A stretch of 64,000 nucleotides of DNA, from contig OZ223309.1 in assembly GCA_965140765.1 (NCBI GenBank), positions 806,001 to 870,000 on the forward strand. Reading direction: 5' to 3'. Of the stretch, positions 53,038 through 62,852 are shown piece by piece; positions within the stretch are counted from its first letter, which is position 1, and each line of letters opens with the position of its first letter. This DNA is from Sunxiuqinia sp963678245. Lineage in GTDB: Bacteria; Bacteroidota; Bacteroidia; Bacteroidales; Prolixibacteraceae. The translations under genes were made by a program, and so were the position numbers. The notes beneath the pieces are model-generated. The model did not search any database and was not told the origin of the DNA. It saw nothing but the letters and a program-made list of their open reading frames with translations.

Positions 53038-54030
53038 TTATTCGCTGACAAAGGTGATTCCGTCAGTGTTTTTTTCAATGAATTCGTAATGCAAGGTATT
53101 GTGCAATCCTTCGGCTAAGGAATAAGGAGCTTTAAAGCCGCTGCTATGAGCTTTTGTGGCATCAAATTGAGTGGTGGCACAAAATTTCTTTACTCGAACA
53201 GCGCTTACAGCTAATTTTTTTCCGGTGACTTTGCTGAGCATATCAAAACCGAACCCACCTAACATACCCAACCAATACGGGAAATGGGTGGATGGAATCT
53301 TTTTGCTTAGGCTTTTCTCAACCTGACTAACCAATTCGTTCATATTCAAATCCGGTTTGTCGATGTAATTGTAAACTTCGTACCCGGTCTTTGATTCTTT
53401 TAGTAAGTGCCGAATAAAAGCAGCTACATTGCCCACATAGGCCATCGATTTGTAATTGAGCCCTTTTCCGATCATCAAAAATTTACCAGAGGCAATTTGC
53501 TTTAACAGGTTATAGACATTGCCTCGGTTGCGCTCTCCAAAAATAACCGTTGGGCGGATAATTGTCAGTGATCTGTTTTTGGGATCTTTGTTGTACCATT
53601 CGCGCAAGACTTCCTCTGCCTGCCATTTACTTTTGCCGTAGTGGTTAAACGGATCAGTCGGGTGGTTTTCATCCGGGTTCTTCTTATTCAAGCCATAGAC
53701 GGCCACGGAGCTGGTAAATATGATTTTCTTCACCTCGTTTTTATCCATTGCCTTCAATACATTTTTGGTACCTTGTACATTGACGTCATAGTACAGTGAA
53801 GTGGGGGAGACATCGTCCCGGTGTTCCGCAGCTAACAGAACAACAGCTTTCTGACCCACGAGGCCTTGATTCAGTTGATCCAGGTTTCTCACATCGCCAA
53901 GGGTAGTCAAGGCTGGAAAAAACGGACTCTGTTGTTTATCGAATATTTTGAGGTGAAATTCGTTTTTGATTAAATCGGTTAAGCGTGTTCCAACGAAGCC
54001 GGAAGCACCGATAAGGGTGATGTTTTTCAT
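53038..54030 (-). CDS. NAD-dependent epimerase/dehydratase (extended SDR)
   Basis: 330 aa. N-terminal LIGASGFVGTRLTDL, LLAAEHRDDV, and catalytic HYGKSKWQAEE (YxxxK). The substrate-binding end is variable. Similar proteins next to a terminal glycosyltransferase in O-antigen loci act as UDP-sugar 4-epimerases or dehydratases; the substrate cannot be fixed from sequence. It overlaps the upstream glycosyltransferase by 4 nt (ATGA) and precedes rfbB by 13 bp. Confidence 0.82.
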   Translation of the reverse strand: MKNITLIGASGFVGTRLTDLIKNEFHLKIFDKQQSPFFPALTTLGDVRNLDQLNQGLVGQKAVVLLAAEHRDDVSPTSLYYDVNVQGTKNVLKAMDKNEVKKIIFTSSVAVYGLNKKNPDENHPTDPFNHYGKSKWQAEEVLREWYNKDPKNRSLTIIRPTVIFGERNRGNVYNLLKQIASGKFLMIGKGLNYKSMAYVGNVAAFIRHLLKESKTGYEVYNYIDKPDLNMNELVSQVEKSLSKKIPSTHFPYWLGMLGGFGFDMLSKVTGKKLAVSAVRVKKFCATTQFDATKAHSSGFKAPYSLAEGLHNTLHYEFIEKNTDGITFVSE

Positions 54031-55151
54031 GCTAGTTTTTTAATGGATTCTAAATATTTATCAATCACGATTTGCTCATTGAACTTGTCTTCAGCTAATC
54101 TTCTAGAATTTATGCCGAACTGGGCTAGATCTAATTCAGACATGCTTAGCATTTTTTCCATTTTATCAGCTAGATCAATTTCATTCTTTGGGTCAATGAT
54201 GAATCCGTTGTCCCCGTCAACTACCGTATTTCGGCAACCAGGCATATCGGTTGTGATTATGGGTCTTCCAACAGCTAAGGCCTCGATCAAACTACGTGGT
54301 GTGCCCTCCCTGTAAAAGGAAGGTAAAACTACGCAATGAGATTTTTTCAGATAAGTGTAAATATCTTCTGATTTTCCTAAGTATTCAAAAAAGGCTTCTT
54401 TATTCCATTCCTCAATATTACTATTCTGAATAGCATCTTTGCTATTTACGTTAGACTCTCCAAGTAATAAAACCTTGAAGTTCCTTATGCCTTTTGTATG
54501 CATGCTTTTTGAAGCTTGAAAAAGGATCTCAACCCCTTTTGAATAGAGCATTCTGCCTACAAAGAGAAAGATGAATTTATCTGATTCAGATTTTTGAAAG
54601 CTAGAGAACGAAAATCGGGTAAGATCAACACCTGAGCCAGGTAGTAAATCAGAAATTTCACGTTTCACAAGCCCATTTGTGATAAACTCATTTAAGTCGT
54701 CTGGATTTTGAAAAAAGACTTTACTCGCTTTTGCTTGAGAGAATCGATATAAAAAGCGAAGAACTTTGGTTGTAAAAGATTCATTGACAAATCCGGATCC
54801 TAAGCCTGCAATGTTATTAATGGTTGGAATCCCAAGTTGGGAAGCAACAATAGTTCCATAAATATTAGGTTTTGCAGTATAATTTAGCAAAATATCAGGT
54901 TCTATCCTTTTCAAAAGCTTTTTTAATTCTTGAATAAATACCAGATCTTTTAGCGGATTTTTAGTTTTACTATCAACCCGAATATTATAATGTGTACAAC
55001 CTTGCTCTGTAAGTTTTGCAGAATAAACATCATTGGGGGCTATTGTTATAACCTTATAACCGTCAGAAATTAGAGCTTTTATTAAGTTAAGTCTAAAATT
55101 GTAAATGTACCAAGATGTATTATATAAAATGGCAACTTTTGCTTTAGTCAT
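54027..55151 (-). CDS. Glycosyltransferase family 4 (CapM/PglA-like)
   Basis: 374 aa, GT-B fold. N-terminal acceptor half with AGLGSGF and FFQNPDDLNEFITNGLV. The C-terminal donor half has FLFVGRMLYSKGVEILFQAS and the EX7E-like segment PSFYREGTPRSLIEALAVGRPIITTD. Probably adds a hexosamine to a lipid-linked intermediate on the cytosolic face. Overlaps both neighbours (4 nt and 8 nt), so it is translationally coupled within the locus. Confidence 0.87.
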   Translation of the reverse strand: MTKAKVAILYNTSWYIYNFRLNLIKALISDGYKVITIAPNDVYSAKLTEQGCTHYNIRVDSKTKNPLKDLVFIQELKKLLKRIEPDILLNYTAKPNIYGTIVASQLGIPTINNIAGLGSGFVNESFTTKVLRFLYRFSQAKASKVFFQNPDDLNEFITNGLVKREISDLLPGSGVDLTRFSFSSFQKSESDKFIFLFVGRMLYSKGVEILFQASKSMHTKGIRNFKVLLLGESNVNSKDAIQNSNIEEWNKEAFFEYLGKSEDIYTYLKKSHCVVLPSFYREGTPRSLIEALAVGRPIITTDMPGCRNTVVDGDNGFIIDPKNEIDLADKMEKMLSMSELDLAQFGINSRRLAEDKFNEQIVIDKYLESIKKLA

Positions 55152-56268
55152 TTTTAAATAAGTTATAAACTTTTAATGTTTTAATTGCGTTCTCTCTCCA
55201 CGAAAAACGTTCTATATTTTTTCTTGAATTTTTAGCTAGTTCTGTTTGTAGTTTTTCATCGGTTAATACTTGTTTTATTGTTTCTGTAATTTCATTTATG
55301 GAAAATGGGTCAAAATATATACCACCATCACCAGTAATTTCAGGAATTGAGCTACAATTGGCTCCAGCTGTTAATTTTGAAAATATACCAGCTTCAAGAC
55401 TTGGGAATCCAAAGCCCTCATAATATGATGGGAAACAGTGTATTTTACAATTAGCATAAAGCCAAACAAGTTCTTCTCTACTGACAAAGTCAAGGTAGAG
55501 AACATTGTTAGTTTGAGTAATTAACTGAAGAATATTTTTATAATCGTGATTTCTTTTCCCTACGATAATTAGCCGATACTTTTGTCTTATATCGTCAGGA
55601 AGACATTGGTAGGCTTTAATCAGATTTATGTAGTTTTTTCGAGGCTCTAGATGGCCCACTGCCAATATAAATTTTTGCGACTTTATATTGTTTTGATTAA
55701 TATAAAGGTTACTTGCATTCTTACTCAGGGAAAAGTCTACTTCATTTACTGCCTCATGTATAACCTTTATTTTGGAAGGCTCATAGTGGTAAGCATCAAT
55801 AATTTCTGATTTCGTGAAATTTGAAATTGATATAATTAAATCGGCTCTCTTGACGGAGTTTTGAACAGAATAATTTAGGTAAATATAGCGCATAAGTGTA
55901 TATGATTTGGGATATCTGAGAAATCTCAAATCATGAACTGTTAATATTATTTTTGCAGATTTAAGTTGAGGAGCATGAAAAAAAGGTGAATGAAAAATGT
56001 CAAATTTCTCGATTGATTCTTCTTTTTTCCAAAATCGGTTTTGAAGTAGGGCCCGATAGATCTTTTTATGTGGATCATAAGGAAATATTTTGATCTTAGC
56101 TTTTCCTTGAGTAAGTGTTCTAATATCCTCTGCTGATTGTGGGATTACATATAGTATGAATTCGTGCTCTACATTAATAAGAGCGATTTCTCTTAACAAA
56201 TTTTTAATATATTCTGTAATACCTCCTCCTTTTGCAGTGTAGTATATACAATTGATTGCAACTTTCAT
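55144..56268 (-). CDS. Glycosyltransferase family 4
   Basis: 374 aa from the ATG at 56268. KGGGITEYIKNLLREI near the N-terminus, FILAVGHLEPRKNYINLIKAYQ in the donor half, and FPSYYEGFGFPSLEAG as the EX7E signature. GT-B fold; mannosyltransferase-like by overall pattern, but donor and acceptor are unknown. AT-rich codon use compared with the rfb genes. Its stop overlaps the next gene by 8 nt. Confidence 0.87.
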   Translation of the reverse strand: MKVAINCIYYTAKGGGITEYIKNLLREIALINVEHEFILYVIPQSAEDIRTLTQGKAKIKIFPYDPHKKIYRALLQNRFWKKEESIEKFDIFHSPFFHAPQLKSAKIILTVHDLRFLRYPKSYTLMRYIYLNYSVQNSVKRADLIISISNFTKSEIIDAYHYEPSKIKVIHEAVNEVDFSLSKNASNLYINQNNIKSQKFILAVGHLEPRKNYINLIKAYQCLPDDIRQKYRLIIVGKRNHDYKNILQLITQTNNVLYLDFVSREELVWLYANCKIHCFPSYYEGFGFPSLEAGIFSKLTAGANCSSIPEITGDGGIYFDPFSINEITETIKQVLTDEKLQTELAKNSRKNIERFSWRENAIKTLKVYNLFKND

Positions 56269-56300
56269 ATTTTTCAATTAAAATGCTAGAGTGAAAAAAA

Positions 56301-57074
56301 TTATTTAAATATATCTCTGAGTGTATCTCTTCCAATAATTAAGAAGGTTCTAAAAATTTTTTTAGCATAATTGAAGAGGGCATTTTTATTATTATAAGCG
56401 CGTTGTATTAGGTAATCTTCCCTAGCAGTAATAAATAGATGCTTTTTCTTACTTGTTGTTCCTCCATCTCGCATGTTTGTTAATGTCTCGTCAACTTTTA
56501 TGAATTCAACAGAAGCATTACAACAACGATAAATTAGATCGTAGTCTGCAGATAACTTATAGCGAGTATTAAATAGTCCCACTTTTTTATAGACTTTTGC
56601 TCCTACAAATGTCGCTGGGTGGTTTACTGGCATCTTATTTTTAACTGTCTTGTGTATATTTTTAGCGTTATAAAAGGTTTTTCGATAAACTTTATCTTTG
56701 CTGAATTTTGCCCTATTGCCGACGATTATTTTATTATCGAGTTCCATACTAGCATTTATAACTTTTTCAATGGTATTAAGACTATACCAATCATCACTAT
56801 TAACAATGCCAATTATATCTCCATTTGCTAGTCTAATCCCTTTATTCATTGCATGGTAAATCCCTTCATCGGGCTCACTAATCCATTTATAAGTAATTCC
56901 TTTTAATCGAGCAGGCTTTTCATACTTTTTAATTATCTCAACAGTTCTATCTTTAGAGTTACCATCGATAATAATATATTCAATATTGGAGTAAGTTTGA
57001 TTTAATACGGAGACAATAGTGTCTTCTATTGTTAAAGCACTGTTAAATGATGATGTTATGATAGATACCAGCAT
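56301..57074 (-). CDS. Glycosyltransferase family 2
   Basis: 257 aa. SIITSSFNSALTIEDTIVSVLNQ is the GT-A nucleotide-binding start. YIIDGNSKDRT and a later NSDDW give the DXD-type metal site; KWISEPDEGIYHAMNKG is also typical. No membrane segment. Adds one sugar to the repeat unit; specificity unknown. Six bp separate it from the polymerase gene upstream. Confidence 0.88.
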   Translation of the reverse strand: MLVSIITSSFNSALTIEDTIVSVLNQTYSNIEYIIIDGNSKDRTVEIIKKYEKPARLKGITYKWISEPDEGIYHAMNKGIRLANGDIIGIVNSDDWYSLNTIEKVINASMELDNKIIVGNRAKFSKDKVYRKTFYNAKNIHKTVKNKMPVNHPATFVGAKVYKKVGLFNTRYKLSADYDLIYRCCNASVEFIKVDETLTNMRDGGTTSKKKHLFITAREDYLIQRAYNNKNALFNYAKKIFRTFLIIGRDTLRDIFK

Positions 57075-57080
57075 AAAAGA

Positions 57081-58277
57081 TTATTCAGTTTGTTGCGTGT
57101 AGTTTTGCGTATATTCAGTTGTAAAAATGGCGATAAGAATCCAAAGTGATAACATTTGAATTGTTGATATAATGAGGAAATAACCAAGTCCTGCTAAATA
57201 GCCTAGAAGTAAAGAATATTCTCGTTGAATCCGGCAGTGCCGAATTATTCGAATCAGTTTTAATGCGAAATATATTAAAATAGTAAGAATAGGGAATATT
57301 CCTGCTTCGTTTGCTAGAAATAAATACCAATTGTTGCTGCTAACATTTCCTTCAATAGAGGTTTGCCCTAATCCTTTTCCAAAGAAAAAGTTGTGATTTA
57401 AAAATTCATTCATATCCCTGCTCCAAAGATTCTTCCGCGTATTTGCAGAACCTGAATCATCGGAAAGTAATACCTTATTAGCAATAGCATCAAAAACAGG
57501 ATTCCCCTTCAGTACAAATATTAGAGAAATTATTAACCCAATTCCGAAGATAGCAGCTAAGATGTTAAATTTTTGGGTATGGATGCTTTTAATGACATAT
57601 ACCAAGGTGCCTGCGATTATGAAGAAAGCAATACCCCCAGCGGAAAAAAGAGTTAAAAAACCACAGGCGAATAGAAATTTATACCATGCAGCGTGAGAAG
57701 TCTTAGAAGCATAAGTATAAGCAAGTGGACCTAAAGTAACAAAGTGAAATGCAATATATCCAGGTTCTTCAGCAAACCCATAATTACGGTACAACAAATT
57801 CCCTGGTAATGCGAAATAAGCCTGCATACCATTATAGCCTGGAATTAAGTTAAAAATTGGAGTTTTAACAATGTTGTTCAAAATAAATTCCAGGATTAAG
57901 ATTAGTGATATGCCCACAAATCCGTAGAAATTATATTTGCGCAAGTCTAGTTTTGATAGGTTTTTGAAAATCTGAGGTAATAATATGATGCAGAATAAAA
58001 AAACAATAATATAGGTAATTAAGTAGTTGAGCGACTTTGAATTTGGATTCATCGCTGATGATATGAATACAAACAGCAAAAAGAGAAAAATGAAATTATC
58101 TTCTTGTTCGAACGCCTTTTTAATTATTGATTGGGATAATAAATATGCACCACCTAAAAGTGAAATTAGCATTAACAGTATAATATAAACAGGCAAAGTG
58201 GGAGTTAATGCAAAAGCATTAGTCCAACTTAGAGTAAACATAAATAACAGTATTGGCATTCTTAAAATGGCCTTCAT
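57081..58277 (-). CDS. O-antigen polymerase-like membrane protein (Wzy type)
   Basis: 398 aa with about ten to twelve hydrophobic segments and a large central loop (~170-185, NYGFAEEPGYIAFHF). FFGKGLGQTSIEGNVSSNN resembles the conserved loop of Wzy/WaaL-family proteins. It should polymerise lipid-linked repeat units on the periplasmic side. Very AT-rich. No flippase (Wzx) is in the window; it is expected further right. Confidence 0.75.
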   Translation of the reverse strand: MKAILRMPILLFMFTLSWTNAFALTPTLPVYIILLMLISLLGGAYLLSQSIIKKAFEQEDNFIFLFLLFVFISSAMNPNSKSLNYLITYIIVFLFCIILLPQIFKNLSKLDLRKYNFYGFVGISLILILEFILNNIVKTPIFNLIPGYNGMQAYFALPGNLLYRNYGFAEEPGYIAFHFVTLGPLAYTYASKTSHAAWYKFLFACGFLTLFSAGGIAFFIIAGTLVYVIKSIHTQKFNILAAIFGIGLIISLIFVLKGNPVFDAIANKVLLSDDSGSANTRKNLWSRDMNEFLNHNFFFGKGLGQTSIEGNVSSNNWYLFLANEAGIFPILTILIYFALKLIRIIRHCRIQREYSLLLGYLAGLGYFLIISTIQMLSLWILIAIFTTEYTQNYTQQTE

Positions 58278-58283
58278 GAGAAT

Positions 58284-58937
58284 CTATTTCCAATTAATAT
58301 TGCGTTTTACGATTTTTGCTGGTGACCCCATAATTAAACAGTTTTCTTCGGAGAATACTCCCCGTACAATAGAGTTAGCAGCCACCACACAACCATCAGC
58401 TATTTTACTGCCTTTATAAATAGAGCAATTTGAGCCAATCCAAACATGATTTCCAATTTCAATTGACTTTGATATATCATTTTTCTTTCCTTGATACATA
58501 ATTTCATGAAAGTCTTCATCCAGAATATTGCAATTCCATGAAATTGCACACTTGTTGCCAACCACAAGATTATGCATTATTACAATGGTGCATCTAGGGT
58601 TAATATATGACTGATCTCCTATGGTTACTTTTGCCTTGGATCCAATATCAAGTCGAGTTCCTTTGGCGATACTACAGGTTCCGTTTATTTCTAATATTCC
58701 TTTTAAGTTAATAAGGGTTAAATCATCGTTAACTGAGAAGCCTACCGAGTCCAGACCTACCTTAAGCATTCCATTAATTTGTGCATTTTTTAGATTTACA
58801 AATTTGGAATTAAAGCTCATAAAGATGGCTTTTTGTTTGAACCACTTTGTATAAGTATATCTTGCGATTAAGTATAGTGCACCGAAAAGGTTGGTCTTTG
58901 CGTCGCGCTGAATGTTTTGCAATGTTTTTAGAACCAC
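58284..58937 (-). CDS. Hexapeptide-repeat acyltransferase
   Basis: 217 aa from a GTG start. The C-terminal half has left-handed beta-helix hexapeptides (IEIGNHVWIGSNCSIYKGSKIADGCVVAANSIV) and ends LIMGSPAKIVKRNINW, like WcaF/WbbJ-type O-acetyltransferases. The N-terminal ~45 residues are a helical extension. It probably O-acetylates a sugar of the polysaccharide. Confidence 0.85.
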   Translation of the reverse strand: MVLKTLQNIQRDAKTNLFGALYLIARYTYTKWFKQKAIFMSFNSKFVNLKNAQINGMLKVGLDSVGFSVNDDLTLINLKGILEINGTCSIAKGTRLDIGSKAKVTIGDQSYINPRCTIVIMHNLVVGNKCAISWNCNILDEDFHEIMYQGKKNDISKSIEIGNHVWIGSNCSIYKGSKIADGCVVAANSIVRGVFSEENCLIMGSPAKIVKRNINWK

Positions 58938-59071
58938 GTTTCTTTTATTTTTACGTTCGGTAACTCAGATAACACCAGTAAAAGTTATCCAGGTAATTGA
59001 TTGATGTTCTTTCGTTTTAAGGAAATGAACAGTTCTAGCTGTTTTTACTTCGAGCTTAATAAAGATACTTT

Positions 59072-59938
59072 CTACAATTTAATATGTTTGCTCCAAAACG
59101 TATCAAATTCCCATTTTTCAAAAGCATGGCATCCAAATGGTAGTTTGCCGTTTTTATCGTAAATAAATGAAGGATTTACTTCTGCTGAAAATTGTGATGC
59201 TTCTTCACCAGAAGGTATTTTAGCTTTTATATTCCAAGCATTAGGAGTAAAATATCCAAATATTTTATCTTCAAATACTCCAGACTCTATAAAATATCTA
59301 AGTGTATTTCTAAATCCTAAAGTTTTAAGTATTAGTTTGATATAGATTTTAACTAGTGAAGTTAAGGCTGGAATACCTTTTTGGGTTCTTATTTCGTCTG
59401 AATAATACATCTTCCATAAAAAATTCGGCTTAATATAGGGGCTATTACTAGGGCCTGATAAAACATTTAGACAATATTGAATTTTCCGTAACGAAAATCC
59501 TCCATTTCCTATACCAATTAACTCTTTTGTAAAAATGGGATTATTTTTGTCTTTTGAAATATTTCTAAAAAATGGTCCCCCTATGTAGTCGTAGTCTTTT
59601 TTGCACCAATATTCCAATTCATTTCTAAATACCCAAGCATCAAGCTGATAGAGAAGCATGTATTTATAATTTAGAAATCTTTTATAGAGTGAAGGTGATA
59701 GGCATAATTTGTTATACCCATCGAGAGACTTAAAATAATTCTGATCAAAATATTCTACACGATATGTCTTGCCTACTTTTTTTGATATGTTTTGATATGG
59801 GGCGAGGTCTAAATCTTCAAAAGTAACGATGGTGATATCAAAGTCAGACAAAACGGTTAAACATTGCCTAAAAGAAGCTTCTTCTGAGCGGCTAGGATTT
59901 GTTTTATATATAGGAATTACGACTACACACAAGTTCAT
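59072..59938 (-). CDS. DUF5672 family protein, glycosyltransferase-like
   Basis: 288 aa. The family pattern is visible: YMLLYQLDAWVFRNELEYWC, KDYDYIGGPFF, IGNGGFSLRKIQYC, and the late PFGCHAFEKW. The QLDAWVF and NGGFSLR strings suggest a GT-A-like fold with the aspartate as metal ligand. DUF5672 genes are common in polysaccharide loci. Overlaps the upstream ThDP gene by 4 nt. Confidence 0.75.
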   Translation of the reverse strand: MNLCVVVIPIYKTNPSRSEEASFRQCLTVLSDFDITIVTFEDLDLAPYQNISKKVGKTYRVEYFDQNYFKSLDGYNKLCLSPSLYKRFLNYKYMLLYQLDAWVFRNELEYWCKKDYDYIGGPFFRNISKDKNNPIFTKELIGIGNGGFSLRKIQYCLNVLSGPSNSPYIKPNFLWKMYYSDEIRTQKGIPALTSLVKIYIKLILKTLGFRNTLRYFIESGVFEDKIFGYFTPNAWNIKAKIPSGEEASQFSAEVNPSFIYDKNGKLPFGCHAFEKWEFDTFWSKHIKL

Positions 59939-61662
59939 TTCCTAAGCATTCCTTTCATGATATTTACTCCTTTGGTGCCAATAATTTCCTTGACTCCTTT
60001 TTTTATATTTTCCATTTTTCCATCACCTGCTAGTAACTTCAATGCGTCATTTTCATCAAAGTCATTTGTGAAGACTTCGAAGATGCAAGATCTTGAACAT
60101 TTTGGATCAGTAAATTTTGCCATGTTCTGACTAAACTCTTCTTTTGTACTAGCTGTAATATATTCTAGTTGTAAATTTTTTGCATAATCACGGACTAACG
60201 TTCGAGATTTGTTACCAAAATGACCAGCTGCAGCAACATATTGGTCTACATCTTCTTTTAAAATATGACCAGCATTCAGGTGGTGTGTAAACTCGCATCC
60301 TTTTCCGTTATTTACAAGTAAAATACGCAGATTAGATCCTAAGTGACGATTCCCAAGTGCATTCATGTCATAAAAGAATGCGTGGTCCCCCACGATGCCA
60401 AAATAGAGTTTTTCCGGATGGACGAGCGAAGCTCCCAACAAGGCCGATAACATACCGTCAGTTCCAAAACCTCCTACATTACTTGCAGAGTTGATTGTTC
60501 TCGAAATTTCAAAGAAATTCCATGATCGTAGTGATGTAAGAATACCAAAATGGATGGTACTGTTTTCAGGAAGAGCCGGAGCCAACTGTTTTGCCAACCA
60601 AATATTAGACAAAGGTAGTTCTGGAATACTTTCGTAATATTTTTTGTATTCTTCTTTACAGGCCTGTAGAAACGAATTGTGAGATTGCTTATTGTTACCA
60701 GCGTAGCTCTCAAAAAAATGAGATTCGCTCATATCAAACACATAGGAAAGTTTACCATAACGATCCCGAAGTTGACCATCTTCATTTATACGCCAAACTT
60801 CCTGAGCTCTAGATCCCATGTTGAAATGATCACCAGAGACCTCTCCTAAGTGGATAAGCAGACGAATATTTTGCAAACAGGATGCATTTCTTATGTGCAA
60901 TAAGGCATCTAACTGACGAAACTTACCTATATATCCACTCGTATGGTCACAAAAAACTACTGCATTGTAATCTTCACAAAACTTATCGATTAATATTGTT
61001 TCTTGCTTCGTAAATTGTTTATGAGAGCCTATAAATATTGCTACTTTTCCTTGTGGTAATTTGGGAAATTGACCATCATAATCAATACGCCGAATTGTTT
61101 TGACATTGGGTAACTCTTTTACCGAAAGATCTCTACTGTATACAGTCTCAAAGTTAATATGAGAAGGTCCCCCTCCATTTAGGGTTAAAGCGGATATAGC
61201 CTGATTAATTTTCAAAGCAACACTCTCAGCGTCTTTTTCATCACGAACGGTTGGGATATAGGTGCTATACGTAGCCACATCCTTAGCTAGTACACTTCGG
61301 TCGATCACCTGGTCATAAAGATTTCCCATTCGGCGTAAGTCCTGGGTTCCTGTCACAACTAGAATTGGGAGTTTTCGATAGAACGCTTCTGTGAGACCAG
61401 GCATATAATTACGCGACGCTGTTGCACCTGTACATGTGATCATCACAGGTTCTCCTGTTTCAGAGGCCATGCCACAGGCAATATATGCCGCGCCACGTTC
61501 ATCAATAGATGAATACATTTCAAAACTACCGTCATATTGTAGACTGGCATTAAGCATCATATTGGTTCCTCCTGGAGATGCTACTATTCTTTTTATGTTG
61601 TGAGCCTTGAGCAAAGCAATCAGGATTTGAATACTTTTTTCACTTGAATATTGCGTGTTCAT
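59935..61662 (-). CDS. MenD-like thiamine-diphosphate enzyme
   Basis: 575 aa, full MenD/pyruvate-decarboxylase length. The catalytic glutamate is E55 in SIDERGAAYIACGMA. The ThDP pyrophosphate/metal site reads GIVGDHAFFYDMNALGN, then ILLVNNGKG. GDxxFxxDxNAL is closer to MenD than to acetolactate synthase. No menaquinone genes are near, and it sits inside a polysaccharide operon between a DUF5672 gene and an SDR. A carboligation or decarboxylation that makes an unusual sugar or acyl substituent is likely (compare YerE in yersiniose synthesis), but the substrate is unknown. Confidence 0.8.
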   Translation of the reverse strand: MNTQYSSEKSIQILIALLKAHNIKRIVASPGGTNMMLNASLQYDGSFEMYSSIDERGAAYIACGMASETGEPVMITCTGATASRNYMPGLTEAFYRKLPILVVTGTQDLRRMGNLYDQVIDRSVLAKDVATYSTYIPTVRDEKDAESVALKINQAISALTLNGGGPSHINFETVYSRDLSVKELPNVKTIRRIDYDGQFPKLPQGKVAIFIGSHKQFTKQETILIDKFCEDYNAVVFCDHTSGYIGKFRQLDALLHIRNASCLQNIRLLIHLGEVSGDHFNMGSRAQEVWRINEDGQLRDRYGKLSYVFDMSESHFFESYAGNNKQSHNSFLQACKEEYKKYYESIPELPLSNIWLAKQLAPALPENSTIHFGILTSLRSWNFFEISRTINSASNVGGFGTDGMLSALLGASLVHPEKLYFGIVGDHAFFYDMNALGNRHLGSNLRILLVNNGKGCEFTHHLNAGHILKEDVDQYVAAAGHFGNKSRTLVRDYAKNLQLEYITASTKEEFSQNMAKFTDPKCSRSCIFEVFTNDFDENDALKLLAGDGKMENIKKGVKEIIGTKGVNIMKGMLRK

Positions 61663-61740
61663 TATTGTGATTTTAAGTTACAACTTGTTCTCTTTTCGGT
61701 GTGCAGTCTTTGTTAAGTTCACAAATCGCATTGGGTTATA

Positions 61741-62841
61741 CTATCTTAGTGTTTGATCGATAAATAACCTAAGTCTCAACATGAAAACAGGAGCAATACG
61801 GTAAAGTAAATAATAAAGCTTTTGCTTTAATGATGAAAACTCATGCAATCGGGTTCTTTCGGCACTATAGTGATCATGTATTCCCTCTAACATACTATTG
61901 AACCCTGAAAACTCAGGATTGTTTAAGAACGACTGCATACATTCGCCTAATCCAATTGTTGGATCTTTAAATTGGTATCCACCAATGGTTTTAATTATTT
62001 TTGAGTTGTCAAAGCAACGGTCGTATAGGCGATCATAGATTACCTGGTAACGTTCTATATCGCTATAAAGCTGAGGACAGTGGTCAATCATGACAACTTT
62101 TGGTCGGAAGCCTATTTTTTTTTCAAATGCAGTCATGTATACATTGATAACATCCATCCATTTTATTGTTTGGTTTGTGGTAATATGAAAAGTTTCTCCA
62201 AAAGCCTTGGGATTTCCAATTAGGCGTGCAATACAATTGGAAACATCAAAACCATATGTAAGTGTTGTCGTATGAGTCATTATATCTTTAGGAACTACAA
62301 CAGATCGTCCTTTCAAAGCGCGCTGAATAAAAGTGTCTTTATCTAACACACCAAGCTGCAACCGATTACTGCTATATGTTATGTAAGGTCTAATAATGGT
62401 ATAATTTTTTTCTCCTGAACGGTTAAGAATATCCTCTTGACGAGCCTTTTTTAAGGCATATTCATCTGTTTTCAAATATTTATCGTCAGAGACAACATCG
62501 AGTAACCTGGGCGATGTTTCTTTAATAACTGGAGAATCAGCATAAACACGAGAAGTACTAAGCAGAAAATATTGATCTGTATGATCAAGATATTGTTTAT
62601 ATCTTTTTTCAAACTCTGCTGTAGAGTATGTCATGAAATCAATAATTGCAGTATAACGTTTTTCTGATAAAATATTCGAGATAAAATCAATATTATGGGC
62701 ATTGCCCTGTAAGTAGTTTATATTCTCACAATTGTTACGCTGTTTGCGTGACGTAACATCAACGCGATATTTTTGATCTGCAAGAATTTTAACAAGGTGG
62801 ACACCCATTGCTCCGGTTCCTCCTAATACTAGGATATTCAT
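61741..62841 (-). CDS. Atypical SDR / NAD-dependent epimerase
   Basis: 366 aa from the ATG at 62841, 12 bp after the upstream stop; the alternative start at 62889 would overlap the pyruvyl transferase. LVLGGTGAMGVHLVKIL is the nucleotide-binding motif and YALKK a YxxxK-like pair. The C-terminal ~100 residues are unusual and basic. It is placed between a ThDP enzyme and a pyruvyl transferase; the three may act on one sugar. Confidence 0.78.
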   Translation of the reverse strand: MNILVLGGTGAMGVHLVKILADQKYRVDVTSRKQRNNCENINYLQGNAHNIDFISNILSEKRYTAIIDFMTYSTAEFEKRYKQYLDHTDQYFLLSTSRVYADSPVIKETSPRLLDVVSDDKYLKTDEYALKKARQEDILNRSGEKNYTIIRPYITYSSNRLQLGVLDKDTFIQRALKGRSVVVPKDIMTHTTTLTYGFDVSNCIARLIGNPKAFGETFHITTNQTIKWMDVINVYMTAFEKKIGFRPKVVMIDHCPQLYSDIERYQVIYDRLYDRCFDNSKIIKTIGGYQFKDPTIGLGECMQSFLNNPEFSGFNSMLEGIHDHYSAERTRLHEFSSLKQKLYYLLYRIAPVFMLRLRLFIDQTLR

Positions 62842-62852
62842 GGCAGTATTAT

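Noticed and set aside
59935..61662. Phosphonopyruvate decarboxylase of a 2-aminoethylphosphonate pathway
   Set aside because: That enzyme is about 375 aa and accompanies PEP mutase; this protein is 575 aa with MenD-like motifs and no mutase gene is present.
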